Assembly: GCA_020091685.1 (NCBI GenBank)
Contig: CM034611.1
Span: 1,840,585 to 1,904,584, forward strand
From: Lutjanus erythropterus
Taxonomy: Eukaryota > Chordata > Actinopteri > Lutjaniformes > Lutjanidae
Length of the DNA stretch: 64,000 bases
Direction of reading: 5' to 3'
The notes beneath the pieces were generated by a model. It saw only the letters and a program-made list of their open reading frames with translations. It was not told the DNA's origin and made no database searches. The position numbers were made by a program, and so were the translations under genes. Positions 36,061 to 48,429 of this stretch are shown here, in pieces (the stretch's first letter is position 1; every line of letters begins with the position of its first letter).

Positions 36061-36690
36061 GTTTCCTTCTCTCCTTGCTCTATTTCTTCCGTCCTTCTCC
36101 CCTTGCTTCGCTCCTTATTTCTCTCCTTCCTTGTCTCCTCTTGCTTCCTTTGTTAATTCTTCCCTCCTTGTCTCTTGGCTTCCTTTACTATTTCCTCCTT
36201 CTTCCATTCTTTCCTTCCTCTCCCTGTTCCTTCCTTCCTTCCCTCCTTCCTCCTCCATTCCTTCCTTCTTTCCTTCCTCCATTCTTTCCTTCTTTCCTAC
36301 TTTCCCTCCTCCTCTTCCTTCCTCCTGTGTTTCCTTCTCTCCTTGCTCTATTTCTTCCGTCCTTCTCCCCATGCTTCGCTCCTTATTTCTTTCCTTCCTT
36401 CTCTCCTTACTTCCTTAGCTATTTCATTCTTACTTCTCTCCTTGCTTTATTTGGTTATTTCTTCCTTCTTCCATTCTTTCCTTCATCCTTCTGTTCCTTC
36501 CTTCCTTCCCTCCTTCCTCCTCCATTCCTTTCTTCTTTCCTTCCTCCATTCTTTCCTATTTTCCCTCCTCCTCTTCCTTCCTCTTTCTTCCCTTCTTCCT
36601 CTCTCCATGTTTACGTTCTTTCCTTCCTTTGTGCGTCCCTTCCTTCCTTCCTTCCCTCCTCGTCCTTCTGTCTCACAGCGTCTCTCGTTG
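36061..36690. repeat. Polypyrimidine (CCTT)n tract with an internal tandem duplication
   Basis: About 620 bp almost entirely C and T on the plus strand. The block starting gtttccttctctccttgctc at 36061 recurs at 36329, and 'ccattctttcctt' at 36204 recurs at 36471, giving a duplication period of 267-268 bp. Long frames here (F, L, P, S only) are artefacts. Confidence 0.9.
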
Positions 36691-37032
36691 TCTTTAACGT
36701 GATTTAACCACCTGACTCATTAGCGTCTCTTGTTTATTTGCTCTTCGTCGTTACATTTCATCCTCGCTGTATTTTTTATCACCTCAGCTGCAGGTTTGTT
36801 GTGTTAATGATTACATTAAACTGAAAATAAAGGAAACAGGCGTCAGGCTGCCAGCTGTCGAGCCCACTGACTTCTTTAATGATGCTCTTAAAATAAATAA
36901 AAAACTACATTAAAGCAGTCGCTTATGGACAGATTTTAAGATCAAGATGGATTGAAACTCTGGCAGCACAAACTGGAGCCTTTAGATTCTGACTGAAATG
37001 TTAAACTTCTGTTTTCAACAAGCCGCCCCACA

Positions 37033-37403
37033 TTAAAGGGATAATTCAGATTTTTCAAAGTGGGGTTATATTTAGAATTATTATTGTACTGCTTATTATT
37101 GTTATTATTGTACTGCTGTCAGACAGGTTTTTCTTGCAGGAAACCTCCAACCCAACCAAACTCCACTGACAAAATCAGTCATTTTAAATCACAGAACACT
37201 GGAGCCGCTGGTTTGCCACTGCCTTGATTGATTGGGAACCCTAAACAGATCGAGGCAGTGGTAGATCAGCAACTCCTGTGTACTGTGAGGTAAAATTACT
37301 AATTTTGCCAGTGGAGTTTGGTTGGTTTGGAAAGAGTGATACTACGGCAATTTCCCTTTAGAAAACATCATCTGAAAACAAAGTAAAGGGGTGAAAATAT
37401 TCT
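37033..37403. mobile_element. Foldback short element, copy 2
   Basis: Begins ttaaagggataattcaga and has arms ccaaccaaactccactgaca and its inverse tgccagtggagtttggttgg. Arms of roughly 150 bp flank a short spacer; no coding capacity. Confidence 0.7.
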
Positions 37404-38171
37404 ACATAAAGCGCAAACTGCCACCAAACAGTCCGTCATGTTAATGGGAAGATGTTGTTTGGGTTTCAAAGAAGCCAGAACTGGAAACACACAACTGGAG
37501 CGTGTCCAAAAATTTATCACGATTTCCTCCATAAAATGTTAAGTTTTACTCTTCCTAGACAAGAGTCATGAATGTATTTCCCAATAAGGTTTCTTGACAG
37601 GAAAGTCTAAGTCTAAGTGAAACACGCACAAAAAATATTGTTGTTTTTTTTCCCACAAAATCTCATGAGCACTTTTCACATGCATACTATTTTTTTTTTC
37701 TATCCAGAGCTGTAAAACCGCAGGGCTCCAAATCAAACATCTTAGTAAACATGTTCAGGCTGATGTGTCAGTGATGAAGACAGACACACAGAGCTGAGAA
37801 CGGACAGTTGTTTCCAGATATTTGTCACTTTTCACACATTTCCTATTTCTCTCAAAAAGCCACAAATTCAAACTGTCTCACAGTGACAGTGAACACATCA
37901 GGTACATTATGTCGAACCTGTCATTATTCAGTCCAAAAAATCTACATATCAAGCTATATTACAAGAATTCCTTTCAACAAAATCCACCTGAAGTAAAAAA
38001 CATTTATAAGTTGATGATTTACCACCTTGTAGATAAAAGTATGCAGCTGAAATCAGGAGAAGTGAATTGATAAACAGAGAACAACAGGGTGAAATAAGAG
38101 ATACAGACACAGAAATAGAAAGCTATGTGTCCTTGCATGTGTCTGCATGTGTGCACGCTGTTAGCATGCAT

Positions 38172-38172
<1 letters not shown>

Positions 38173-38217
<45 letters not shown>
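38173..38217. repeat. (TG)n microsatellite
   Basis: Pure 45-bp tract about 110 bp before the GGTTCT element at 38327. Confidence 0.9.
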
Positions 38218-38220
<3 letters not shown>

Positions 38221-38326
38221 ATCTTGTGTTTGTTAATGTGCTCATAAAGAAAGGAAGTTTCAACAGTGGAAAAGATTATCACGTTAAAAATGATATATTT
38301 AGTTTTATGTGTTTTACTTTTAAAAT

Positions 38327-38876
38327 ATTAAAAATGTTCTTGTGGGACCCCCTGAGTATGTTCTTGATAAAACCCTTGGAAGATAAAAAGGTTCTTGGTA
38401 AACATCCTTGGTAGGGTCTAAATAAAATCCTCAGAATTAGAAAGGTTCTCTGTAGAATCCCCTGGGTGAGTTCTAGATAAAACCCTTGAAATATTGCTAA
38501 TGTTCTCATGGGACTCCCTGAGAATGTTCGTGACGAAACCCTTAGAATTTAAAAAGGTTCTTGGTAGAACCCACTCAGTGGGTTCCTGTTGGCATCATTA
38601 GAATGTGGAAAGACTCTGGGTGGAACGTGCAGAGAGAGTTGTGGGTGGAACCATTACATAGAAAGGTTCTAAGTAGAACCTCTCACCTGAGTGGAACCTT
38701 TCACAGATGGTTCCAGGTATTACCCTTTATGTTGGGTTCTAGGTAGAACTCTCTGAAAGGGTTTCAAGTAGAACCTTTATGAAATGTTCTAACTGGAACC
38801 AATAAGGGTTCTCCTATGGGGACAAGCCAAAGAACCCCTTCTTGTTCTAGTTGGCACCATTATTTCTCTGAGTGTA
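38327..38876 (+). repeat. GGTTCT/AGAACC element, copy 9
   Basis: About nine internal units, including an internal duplication around 'atgttcttgtgggacccc' and 'atgttctcatgggactcc'. It ends at the typical tail, caccattatttctctgagtg. Confidence 0.8.
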
Positions 38877-39912
38877 TAAGGTTGACAGAGAACGAGTATA
38901 AAACTTGTATCATTTCCACGTGTGACAACAACAAACACGATGTTAGCGAGGGCTAGCTAACATAAGCTAATGCTAATGCTTGACCTCCTTGAGTGAGCTG
39001 ACATGTCTGTCTCCAGGGGATTTTTAATGTTTCCACCTGACACATTTTAAAACGAGAACCCTGTGAAATTGTTTTAAACATGTAAAGTTATTTAACAGCT
39101 AATGCTAATGCTAACAGAGGCTAAAGCTAGCTTACATCCTCCTCAAACTTCCCACATAACAAATCCCTGTTAATTCAGTGGTTTCTAACACGAGACTTTC
39201 TGGAGGTAATGTTACTGCAGCTACAGTACTAAGCTAGTTAGCTGGACATGCTAACGTTTGCAGCAGATAAAGTTTAGTCCATTCCTCATGTGTGCAGTCG
39301 TGTTTTAGGCTTTTGAAAAACCGATACAAAATATTTGGGCCAAAATAAATGATTCTAAAATGAGATTATTGAAGACAAAATTATGAAGGAGTTTTTTAAT
39401 GTTATGTTTTCAATCACACGTTCATCTTTTTTTACTTTTGAGCGGCCCACAGCTCAGGCAAACCTTCTGGCAAACGTCCACCCTGCCAGATGGCCAGTCA
39501 GTCCGTTTCTGGGTAGATTTTTTACACATCAGACCCCTTTTCTTTCTCCCCTCGTTCCCTGTCTGCCTCTTCACCGTCAGCTGTCTAAAACAGGTGAAAA
39601 TCCCCACAAAAATACTCACGAATACATGAATGAAGATGCATAAAAGGAACCATTTCAGGAGAAAAGGATATGTGGTTTTTTTTTTACTTCATCCTTAAAG
39701 GACAGCACTTCAGGATGTATAATGATTAAAGCCACACTTGTACACGTTTTATGTCACTGTAGCTTGTTTTGGGGTTGTTGTTTTTCCCTTCACTTGAAAC
39801 AAAATTAGAAAATCCTATTTAAAATGTGATTTTTGAGCTCATTTTTCCCAGTGTCCTCGGCTCAGGTCGGGTCAGACCAGGTCAGGTCAGGAGGAAGAAG
39901 TGTGCATGGTCT

Positions 39913-40370
39913 CACACTCTTAAAAATAAATATAATGACGCTAGTAATGCGAACTAGAACCATAAAGGGTTCTTCAGCTCTGCATAGGAGAACCCTTTTT
40001 GGTTCCCAGTAGAGCCGTTTTTAAAGGTTCCACTTGGACCTATTTCAGAATTCTAGCCAGAACCCAACATAAAGGGGTACACCTAGAACCACCTGTAAAA
40101 GGTTCCACCCAGAACCCACTATGAGAGGTTCAGAGAATCCTTCTGTTATGAACCTTCTCGGAAGGTTCTACACAGAACCTTTACACCACCAGCCCAGGGG
40201 GCTCTTCCAAGAACCTTTTTTATATTCCAAGGGTTCAATCTAGAACACACTGAGGGGCTCCACAGAAAACCTTTCTATATTCCAAGGTTCAATCCGTACC
40301 ACTTTGAGGAAGTTCTACTGAGAACCTTTTTAAATTCCAAGACATTTATCTAGAAAACACTGACGGATTT
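39913..40370 (-). repeat. GGTTCT/AGAACC element, copy 10 (inverted)
   Basis: Begins cacactcttaaaaataaata, the inverted tail, then aaccataaagggttcttcag and plus-strand 'ttctatattccaagg' units; the head is lost. Confidence 0.75.
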
Positions 40371-41119
40371 ATAGTAAAATGTAAACTTGATGCACAGTAA
40401 AATGTAAATTTCTGCAGTAGTTACTCAGCTGTTTCAGGGCTTCACTGCCTCTGGAAGCTGTGAACTGAAAACACGACTTATTAAAAGCCTCAGTTTGACT
40501 CAGTGGGGAACTAAAAGCAGCTAAAAATGTTACAGGTCGTGTCCCTGTTTCCTCTCATAGTTTATGTCGTTTCCGTGGCAACAGATGGAGTCCAGGTGTT
40601 GTGCCATTAGAATTCAGAGCAGGAGTGACTCTGTTAGTTTTCACAGAACACAGCCACATATAGACAGTACAGAACACACCAGGAACATTGTGTCAGACCT
40701 GTGTCATTGTTCAGTGACAATAAAATACACATCAGAATCTGTTTGAAGTAAGAAACATTTACATCTGTGTATTCTTGGGTTATTTGACTCAACACGTCAC
40801 TGTGTTCTGATAACGCTGTGGGATGAAGGGTCAAAAAAAGACAATATACTATCACTCACTTTCACAAGTCTCAACACCACTCTGGTCTCAGTGAAACCAG
40901 CTAATCTGAACGTTACTTATTCAATCTCTCTTTAAAACACCAGTTGGTAACTTCACCATTAACTTCTACCTACACAGAACAACCACTGACAGTAGCTACA
41001 GAGGCTAACTGCTAACATGACCTACAAAGAACAGCCACCAACATTAGCTGCACAGAACAACCACTAATGTTAGCTACACAGACTAAATGCTAACGCTACA
41101 TAGATCAGCCACTAACGCT

Positions 41120-41182
41120 ACCCAAAAAGGTTCTCGGTAGAACCTCCTGGGTTTTCTAAATGAAACCTTTGGTATATAAAAT
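41120..41182 (+). repeat. GGTTCT/AGAACC element, copy 11 (single unit)
   Basis: One unit, ggttctcggtagaacctcct followed by a 'tggtatataaaatt' segment, directly before the 12-bp minisatellite at 41200-41320. Confidence 0.6.
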
Positions 41183-41199
41183 TATTTAATGTACAACTC

Positions 41200-41320
41200 C
41201 CCAGTCTTTGTCCAGTCTGAGCCCAGTCTGAGTCCAATATTAGTCCAGTCTGTGTCCAGTCTGAGTCCAGTCTGAGTCTGGTCTTAGTCCAGCCTGAGTC
41301 CAGTCTCACTCAGGACCAGA
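41200..41320 (+). repeat. 12-bp minisatellite, unit GTCCAGTCTGAG
   Basis: About nine to ten units of 11-12 bp (GTCCAGTCTGAG, GCCCAGTCTGAG, GTCCAGTCTGTG). On the minus strand it reads as a periodic frame rich in LDSDWTQT, which is a by-product. Confidence 0.85.
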
Positions 41321-41379
41321 ACTCTGTTGTTCTTTCTGCTGGCTGAAGGTGCGGGACTCAACCACAGCTTTAATTAAAT

Positions 41380-41439
41380 ACACACACGCACGAACGCGCG
41401 CGCACGCACACACGCACACACACACACACACACACACAG
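41380..41439. repeat. Imperfect (CA)n microsatellite with CG steps
   Basis: Mixed CACACGCACG and CGCGCGCACG repeats, then pure CA; the alternating purine-pyrimidine run could adopt Z-DNA. Confidence 0.85.
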
Positions 41440-41711
41440 GTTCCCAGGGGAAATCAGAAATCAGGAGGACATGGACGGAGAGGACTCGGACACCTGTGGC
41501 TCACTGCTGTCGGCCAATCAGGGGGCTGGGAAAGATTCAGGAAACATCCAGCTGATCAGGATGAGTGGAAGTGTGTTTGGATAAATGGAGTGATAAATGT
41601 TTCAGAGCGGAGGAGAGAGAAGGAGGTGGAGGAGAGAACGGACAACAAGGTGGAGGAGAGGAGAACGAACGACGAGGCAGAGAGAAGACGAGGGAGGAGA
41701 ACCAGTGAGGA

Positions 41712-41980
41712 TTAGAATATAAATTGGAATATAAGTTCTCAGTGGAACCCCCTGGGTGGACTCTTGATAAAACCCTTAGAATATGAAGAGTTCTCAGAGG
41801 AACCCCTGGGTGGGTTCTGGGTGGAAGCATTACACTGTAGAAGAGTTCTCTGTAGAACCTCTCACAGGCAGGTTTTGAATGGAACCTTTCACAGATGGCT
41901 TTTTATGTTGGGTTCTAGGTAGAACTCTCTAGAACTAAAAAGGGTTCTCCAATGGGGACAAGCTGAAGCACCCTTATTTC
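41712..41980 (+). repeat. GGTTCT/AGAACC element, copy 12 (tail half)
   Basis: Three units followed by the diagnostic tail 'caatggggacaagctgaag' and ttatttctaagaggg. Confidence 0.75.
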
Positions 41981-42114
41981 TAAGAGGGAACATTGTACAT
42001 CCCAGTATTTTGTATTTTATCTTAAATACAATCAGAGATCAGTTATTTGTCGTTTGTAACAAGAATCTTTGTGATGTGTTTGTGCCGATGATCTCCGTGA
42101 GAACAGAAATGTGT

Positions 42115-42650
42115 CGGGAAAAATAGAGTAGAAAATAAAAGAGAAAAGAAAAGAATAAAGTAGGAAAAAGGAAAAGACATGAAAATAAAAGGAGTGAAGA
42201 GTTAAAGACACAAGAAACAGCTGCATGAAAGAGCCGAAGAGAAAAGACACAAGAAGACCAAGATGACCAGAAGCAAAAAGAGTAGAGACAAAAAAAAAAC
42301 AAGAATAACAAGATGACATGAAAAAAGTTTGGTTTTTTTAAAAAAAAAAATCCAAAAAAGATCATAGAAATGAAAAGAAATGAGACAAATGTGGAAAGAA
42401 AGAAAAAGAAAAATGAGGAGCAGAGATGAAGGTTGCAAAGACATTAACAAGAAGTAGAGAAGAGAACAAGACTGGAGGACAAAAAAAGGAAGAAGAACAA
42501 TAAAGAAGATGAAAGGAAATAAAGAAAACCATTGAGAGGACAAGAAAAAGAAAAAAGAAACAATACGAAGAAAAAAATGACAAGACGAATAAAAAAAAGG
42601 ACAAAAAACGAGGGGGGGAAGAAAAGATTGAAGAGGAGGTCTTGAATTAA
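42115..42650. repeat. A/G-rich polypurine tract
   Basis: Purine-rich (aaaagaaaag, gaagaacaataaagaaga) for more than 500 bp. The F/S/L-rich minus-strand frames here are judged non-coding. Confidence 0.75.
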
Positions 42651-42702
42651 CCAACAGCTTCTCTGTCATCAGCTGCTGATTTTGGAGAACGACTCTCCAA
42701 AA

Positions 42703-42878
42703 GACACACACACACACACACACACTGAGAGCCAGCCAGACGGCATTGTGGGTAATTAGCACCATCATGTCCAAAAGCAGCGGAGGGAGAGGAGATGGAG
42801 AGTCGATGAAAATGTAAATCTGCATGAAGAGATTTCTTCTGTTTGACTGCAAGTCTGCTCCAATCCACTTCAAACTCT

Positions 42879-42921
<43 letters not shown>

Positions 42922-43030
42922 TGTGTGTGCATTGATTACTCCAGTTGCGTGTTGCTGCAAACAAGTTGCGTTGATAATGACATTTGTGTTATTCGTATTT
43001 CTTCTCTTGTGCTTTACCATATTCTAAATG

Positions 43031-43107
<77 letters not shown>

Positions 43108-43217
43108 AGGCAGCTGCCAGAAGGAATGACCCTGACACAGAAAAGGGGGATAAACAAAGCTTGGCAACTACGTCCGCCTGGCAACCCGGTACTGCAGCTG
43201 TTTGTTTGTTCACACAC

Positions 43218-43272
<55 letters not shown>
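42703..43272. repeat. (CA)n/(TG)n cluster
   Basis: (CA)n at 42703-42725, then (TG)n at 42878-42929, 43033-43106 and 43219-43272. Confidence 0.95.
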
Positions 43273-43273
<1 letters not shown>

Positions 43274-43386
43274 CGGTGGCAGGAAGTAACCACAAACCTG
43301 GCGCCCACGCCAACCTGGCAACCCACCACCACCTTTCTGTGTTTAGGTTTCAGTGACAGCAAAACGCTAATGTTATTTATCAGTAC

Positions 43387-43865
43387 ATTCTTAAACAATT
43401 ACGGTTCCAAAAGGGTTCTTCCTCAGGGACTGAGGTTCCACCCAGAACTATTTGCTTCTGAAGAACTCTTTTTTTTGAAGAAAGGGTTTGTCTGGTAGAA
43501 CCTCTAGTGTGGGTGCTAGAAAAAAAACCTTTGGAATATAAAATAGAACCCCCAGTGTGGAGAACTCCCTGCATGGGTGCTAGATAAAACCTATAGAATA
43601 TAAAAGTGTACTTTGTAGAACAGAATGGGGATGGGTGCTACCAGGAACCCTCTGACTACTGAAAGATTCATGGTAGAACCCCCTGGCTGGGTTCTTGATA
43701 AAACCCTTGGAATATTAAGAGGTTCTTGGTAGAATCCCTTGGATGTGTTGTTGTTGGCTGACAACTAACCTTAGAACCTTGAATGGTTCTGAATAGAACA
43801 TGGTAGGTTGATGAAAACTCTGAAAGATGGTTCTAGTTATAACCCTTTATTCTGGGATCTCTGCA
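43387..43865 (+). repeat. GGTTCT/AGAACC element, copy 13
   Basis: Head acggttccaaaagggttctt, 'ctatttgcttctgaagaact', then about six units ending at ataaccctttattctggga. Confidence 0.8.
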
Positions 43866-44377
43866 CAGTAAATATATGACAGATTTTGTCAATAATCAAT
43901 ATATTTATGATAAAACGTGTGACCTGTGAGTGTTCAGTGTTCAGGTTGAGGTTTTGTGTGTTTGTTGGCTCCTCAGGTGTCAGATGAGCAGGAAGAGATC
44001 AGCGGAGGGTGAAACAGTCTCTCCTTCCCGCGGACAGAGTCACCTTTCAGCTGGGGTTACACCGTGACATCATCACGGCCGCCTCCCAGTCAGGGCCGAG
44101 CCGCTCCGGGCCGCTCCGGGCCCGGTGAGCGGTGCTTAAACATACTGACACACATTCACACATTCATTATTCATCCACTCACTCTCTTATTCACTCACTC
44201 GCTTTTTCCCTTCGGTCAGTGTTTTGGTTTTGTCCTTCAGACGTTCACTGACCTGAACACTTAAAGGAGCAGTCCACACAAAAAAAAACAAGTTCGGCTC
44301 CTCCGTCAGCACCGACAGCGTCACACTGTCATGTTCCTCACAGGAAGTAAATGTACCATCTTACTGACTCCACAGAC

Positions 44378-45165
44378 AACCTTCTGAGGGTCTATCCAGA
44401 ACCGTTCCACCCTCTAAAGGTGCAAACAAGAACTCACACAGGGTTTTAGCTCAAACTCACTCAGGGGGTTCTACAGAGAACCTTTTTATATTTAAACAGT
44501 TTTATCTAGAACACACTGGGGGGGTTCTACCAGGACCCTTTTTATATTCCAAGGGTTTTTAATCTAGAATCCACCTCAGGGGTTCTATCAAGAACCTTTT
44601 TATATTTCAAGGGTTTTATTTATAACACAGCCAGGGGTTCTACCGAGAACAATTTTATATTCCAAGAGTTTTATTTATAACACACCTAGAGGTTCTACCG
44701 AGAACCTTTACATATTCCAAGAGTTTGACCTAGAGGACACTGCCAATAACCTTTTTATATTCCAAGAGTATTATTTATAACACACCCAGGGGTTCTACTG
44801 AGAACTTTTTTATATTCCAAACGTTTTATTTATAACACATCCAGGGGTTCTACAGAAAACCTTTTTTCATTCCAAGGGTTTTATCTAGAACTCACTCAGT
44901 GAGTCCAACTGAGAACTCTTTTAAATTATAGCACCAAAAAGACAAAAGAGTTCTTCCAGGATTTCAACAATCCTCTATAAACTCTAAAAAGGGTTTTTTG
45001 GATAAAAAGCGTTCTTAGTGGAACCCTAAAAGGCCACCCACACCAAGAAGTTTACCTATACCTACAAAAAATATGGTCTGGTTATATAGTTCTTGGTGTC
45101 GGCGGCCCTTTAGTCTTACAAAGAACGCTTGTTAAACGCTTTCTTCAAAAAAAGGGTTCCTCACA
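44378..45165 (-). repeat. GGTTCT/AGAACC element, copy 14 (inverted, strongly expanded)
   Basis: At least ten inverted units of the form 'ttatattccaagggtttta' plus 'ggttctaccgagaacc'. The middle units (44590-44880) are nearly regular at about 60 bp, suggesting local tandem expansion within the element. Confidence 0.8.
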
Positions 45166-45439
45166 AACAAACAGTCTCTCAAAAGTGTAGTTCTGCCACA
45201 AAGATAATTAATTAAAAAGTCCAGATGTTAATGAGATAAAGGACACCAGATTCAGTCCTAAAAATAAAGATCGAAAGTAAAAGTTCTGTGTGTGAAAAAT
45301 GTTCTGTGTCAGAACGTTAAATTATTGATGTGTTGACCTGTAAACTGTTTTTGTTGTGGGTGTTTCCTGCACAGTCGGTGACATCACAGCTGTTCTGTCC
45401 TCAAACATCTGGACTTTCAGTTGATGGAGACGTGGATGT

Positions 45440-45715
45440 GATGCACCTCCAAACATCTCCTCCTCCTCGTTTATCTGCTCCTTCTCTCCCTCTTACTATC
45501 AGCTCGTCTTCCTCTTCACCTCCTGCTCCTCCTCCTCTTTACTGTCCCTGCTGTACCTCAGCTGTTCCTCCTCCTCTTTCTGTCTCTTTTGTTCTTCACC
45601 TCCTCTTGCTGTTGTTTCTTCCTCCTCCTTTTCTATCTGTTCTTTCCCTCTCTTCCTCTCCTCCTTCTCCTCCTCCTTCCTGGCATATCTGTCGTTCCAC
45701 CTCTCCTGTGTCAGC
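45440..45715. repeat. CTCCTC-rich pyrimidine tract
   Basis: About 275 bp rich in ctcctcctc and cttcctc, followed within 50 bp by (CA)n. Confidence 0.7.
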
Positions 45716-45758
45716 GCTCTGTCGCTCAGCTGTCACTTTCAAACTGGGACGCGCGCAT

Positions 45759-45759
45759 G

Positions 45760-45833
<74 letters not shown>

Positions 45834-45922
45834 CAGTCAGAAAATTATCAGCCTGTGGCTCGCAGGGCCTCCCATCTTTCACCCCCGATGTTGTTTCAGC
45901 CACTCTCACACCATGCCGACCA

Positions 45923-45958
<36 letters not shown>

Positions 45959-46035
45959 ACACAGATCGTTATGCGTCTGTGGACTCCCATGAAGGGACAA
46001 AGCTAAGTGTAGATATTATTAGAGCACTGTTTAGT

Positions 46036-46083
<48 letters not shown>

Positions 46084-46144
46084 ACTGACAGGTGTCCCAT
46101 TGCAGTGACTGCTCAAAGCAACTGCAGGTTGGATGCCGTTCTTC

Positions 46145-46188
<44 letters not shown>
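45759..46188. repeat. (CA)n cluster ending in inverted (TG)n
   Basis: (CA)n at 45759-45831, 45924-45960 and 46040-46081; (TG)n at 46149-46188. Confidence 0.95.
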
Positions 46189-46189
<1 letters not shown>

Positions 46190-46224
46190 AGGTCAGTACT
46201 TTATCTCTGACCACAGACCTCTGC

Positions 46225-46790
46225 AGGGTTCAAGCTACTAAGAAAGAAAGACAGAAGGAAACACGGATGGATGATGGATGGAAAGAGGAACAAAACAAAA
46301 AGAAAGAGGAAGGAAGTTAGGAAGAAGGGAAAAAGTAAAGAGGTAGGAAGGAGGGAAGGAAGGATGGATGATGAATGATAAGAGGAAGGGAACAACAAGA
46401 AAGAGGTAGAAAGGAAAACAAAAGGAAGGAAGGACGGAAAGAGAAAGAAAGGTCAGAAGAATGGACGGATGGTAAGAAAAACGAAACAATAAAAGAAGAT
46501 GAAAGGAAGGAAACTAAGGAAGAAAGAAGGAAAAAAGAAAGAGGGTGAGAGTTGGATAAGACAGACAGAAGCAGGAAGTCAGGAAGGAAGGAAAAAGAGA
46601 AAGAAAAAGCTAGGAAGGATGGTAGAGAGGAAGGAAGGAAGGGAAGGATGTATAATGGAAGGAAGGATGGATGGATGATAAGGGGGAGGAAACAAGAAGA
46701 AAGATGAAGGAAGGTTGTTACGAAAGAAAAGAAAAGGAAGGAGGGGAAAAAAAAGTTAGGAAGGAAAGGATGGATGGATGATAAGAGACT
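46225..46790. repeat. Polypurine (GGAA)n tract
   Basis: About 560 bp nearly all A and G on the plus strand, with 'ggatggatgat' interruptions. It is immediately followed by the Tc1 fragment at 46795. Confidence 0.85.
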
Positions 46791-46794
46791 GTGA

Positions 46795-47165
46795 AAGTAG
46801 TGGAACGCTCCAAGAACAGCTGTTTGGAACGTTCCACAGGTGAACAGGTATGTTGGTAACAGGTGACAGGATCATGATTGGGTTTCAAAGGGGCGTCCTG
46901 GAAAGACTCAGTGTTCACCAGCATGGATGGGGTCAGATTCACCACTTTGTGAAAACAGTTTAAGAATGTTTCTCAACACAAAACTGCAGGAATTTATAGA
47001 TTTCACCATCAACAATCCATAATATCATTAAAAGATTCAGAGAATCCAGAGAAATCTCTGCACGTAAGGAGCAAGACTGAAAACCAACACTGAATGTCTG
47101 TGACCTTTGACCCTCAGGCAGCACTGCATTAAAAACTGCATTCATTCATGTTTTCACAACTTTTT
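46795..47165 (+). mobile_element. Partial copy of the same Tc1-like element, opposite orientation
   Basis: The reverse complement of 46860-47080 matches about 3680-3930, including the strings for GGGGTCAGATTCACCACT and TAATATCATTAAAAGATTCA. The half corresponding to the N-terminal transposase region is kept; the DDE half is missing. Non-coding remnant. Confidence 0.75.
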
Positions 47166-48429
47166 GGGAATTGAAGCTGTATTCAAAAATTATCTCGTGT
47201 AAAATAAAAAACTTCAGGACAGGAACAGACACAGAGGGGAGAAAGAGAGGGAAGGGAGGAGAAAAAGGAGGTAGAGAAGGAGTGAAGGAGACAAATGAGA
47301 CGACAAACAGGGTGAGAGGTGGAATAATGTGGAGAGAGAACAACTGAATAAATCCATTAAACTGCAGTGTACAGTTACAGTGTGACAGGTTCTAATCTAA
47401 TCACATGTAAGTGACTCCCTTTAAACTGTAATCAGTGTTTAAAAAAACAACTTGTCTCTGGAGCAAATCAATGAAAATGAAATTTCATCTCAAACTGACA
47501 GCTAACATCATCATCATCATCATCATCATCATCGTCGTCGTCGTCGTCTTCACAGCTTGGTCTCTTTAAACAGAGAAGATGACTGACAGCTCTAAACAGC
47601 CATGTGTCAGATGTTTGTCAGATTAAGTGAAGTGACACCACCAACATCTGATGATACTGATGATTACACATCTCTCTGTCTGTCTCTCCGTCTATTTATC
47701 ACTCTATGTGTTTATCCATGCATCCATCTATCTATCATCCATCCATCCATCCATCCATCTGTATTCATCATTTTGCTCTGTCTTTCCTTCTTCTTAAAGT
47801 GCAGTCAAATTGGATTTTGATCAAACATTTTCCTGTGATTAACTTCTGTCATTATCTTTTAACTCAGTGCAGCCAATCAGCATCCCTCCCTCTCTGCTGC
47901 TTGGATTATTTCAGCCTGCAGCAAAATAAACACAAATACAAACCATCAATATTTCCTGAATGAAAGACTAATAACACCTCCCCTCTTTCAAACTGGACAT
48001 TGGACGTCCTCGTGTCCCAGGTCCCTTTGCCATGTTGTGCTCAAACTTTCACTTTTACCACACAACAAAATTAAACTGTTAAAGTAGTTGTGTGTAAAGG
48101 GGACAACAGCCCCATGAAGCATCCACAAATACAGCACCCTAAAAATCTGAAGCAATGCAGCGTGTTTGATGAAACTGAAACAAACTAAAAATGCAACAGT
48201 CTCGACCTCTTGGGCATTTCTTGTGCACACAAACACACAAAACCCACAAAACCCAGGTACTCTGCGATTTAAACCTGCAACATGATAATCAGTCATATGA
48301 CTGAAAATCCAGGTTCAGGGGACCACGATCGTCATGGTTACATGATCTTAACTTTTTTCATACGTTTCATATGAATGGTTGAATGTCCTTATTGTAGCAA
48401 AACATGATTTCATTTTCTATAAGACGTGT
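47166..48429. other. No gene seen; simple repeats only
   Basis: A purine-rich stretch at 47220-47290 and the CAT/CGT/ATCC repeats at 47506-47757; the remainder is unremarkable. Confidence 0.5.
47506..47757. repeat. (CAT)n/(CGT)n and (ATCC)n short tandem repeats
   Basis: CAT repeats turning into CGT repeats at 47506-47548, then ATCC repeats at about 47718-47757. Confidence 0.85.

Noticed and set aside
36039..36707. 222-codon plus-strand open frame
   Set aside because: Entirely within the CCTT polypyrimidine tract; only F, L, P, S-type residues and a repeat period, so no protein evidence.
42202..43020. 272-codon minus-strand frame
   Set aside because: Low-complexity F/S/L from a purine tract plus (CA)n; no recognisable motif or conserved start.
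45330..46320. Overlapping 220- and 243-codon plus-strand frames
   Set aside because: Made of CTCCTC repeats and (CA)n translated as HTHT; no domain and no splice context.
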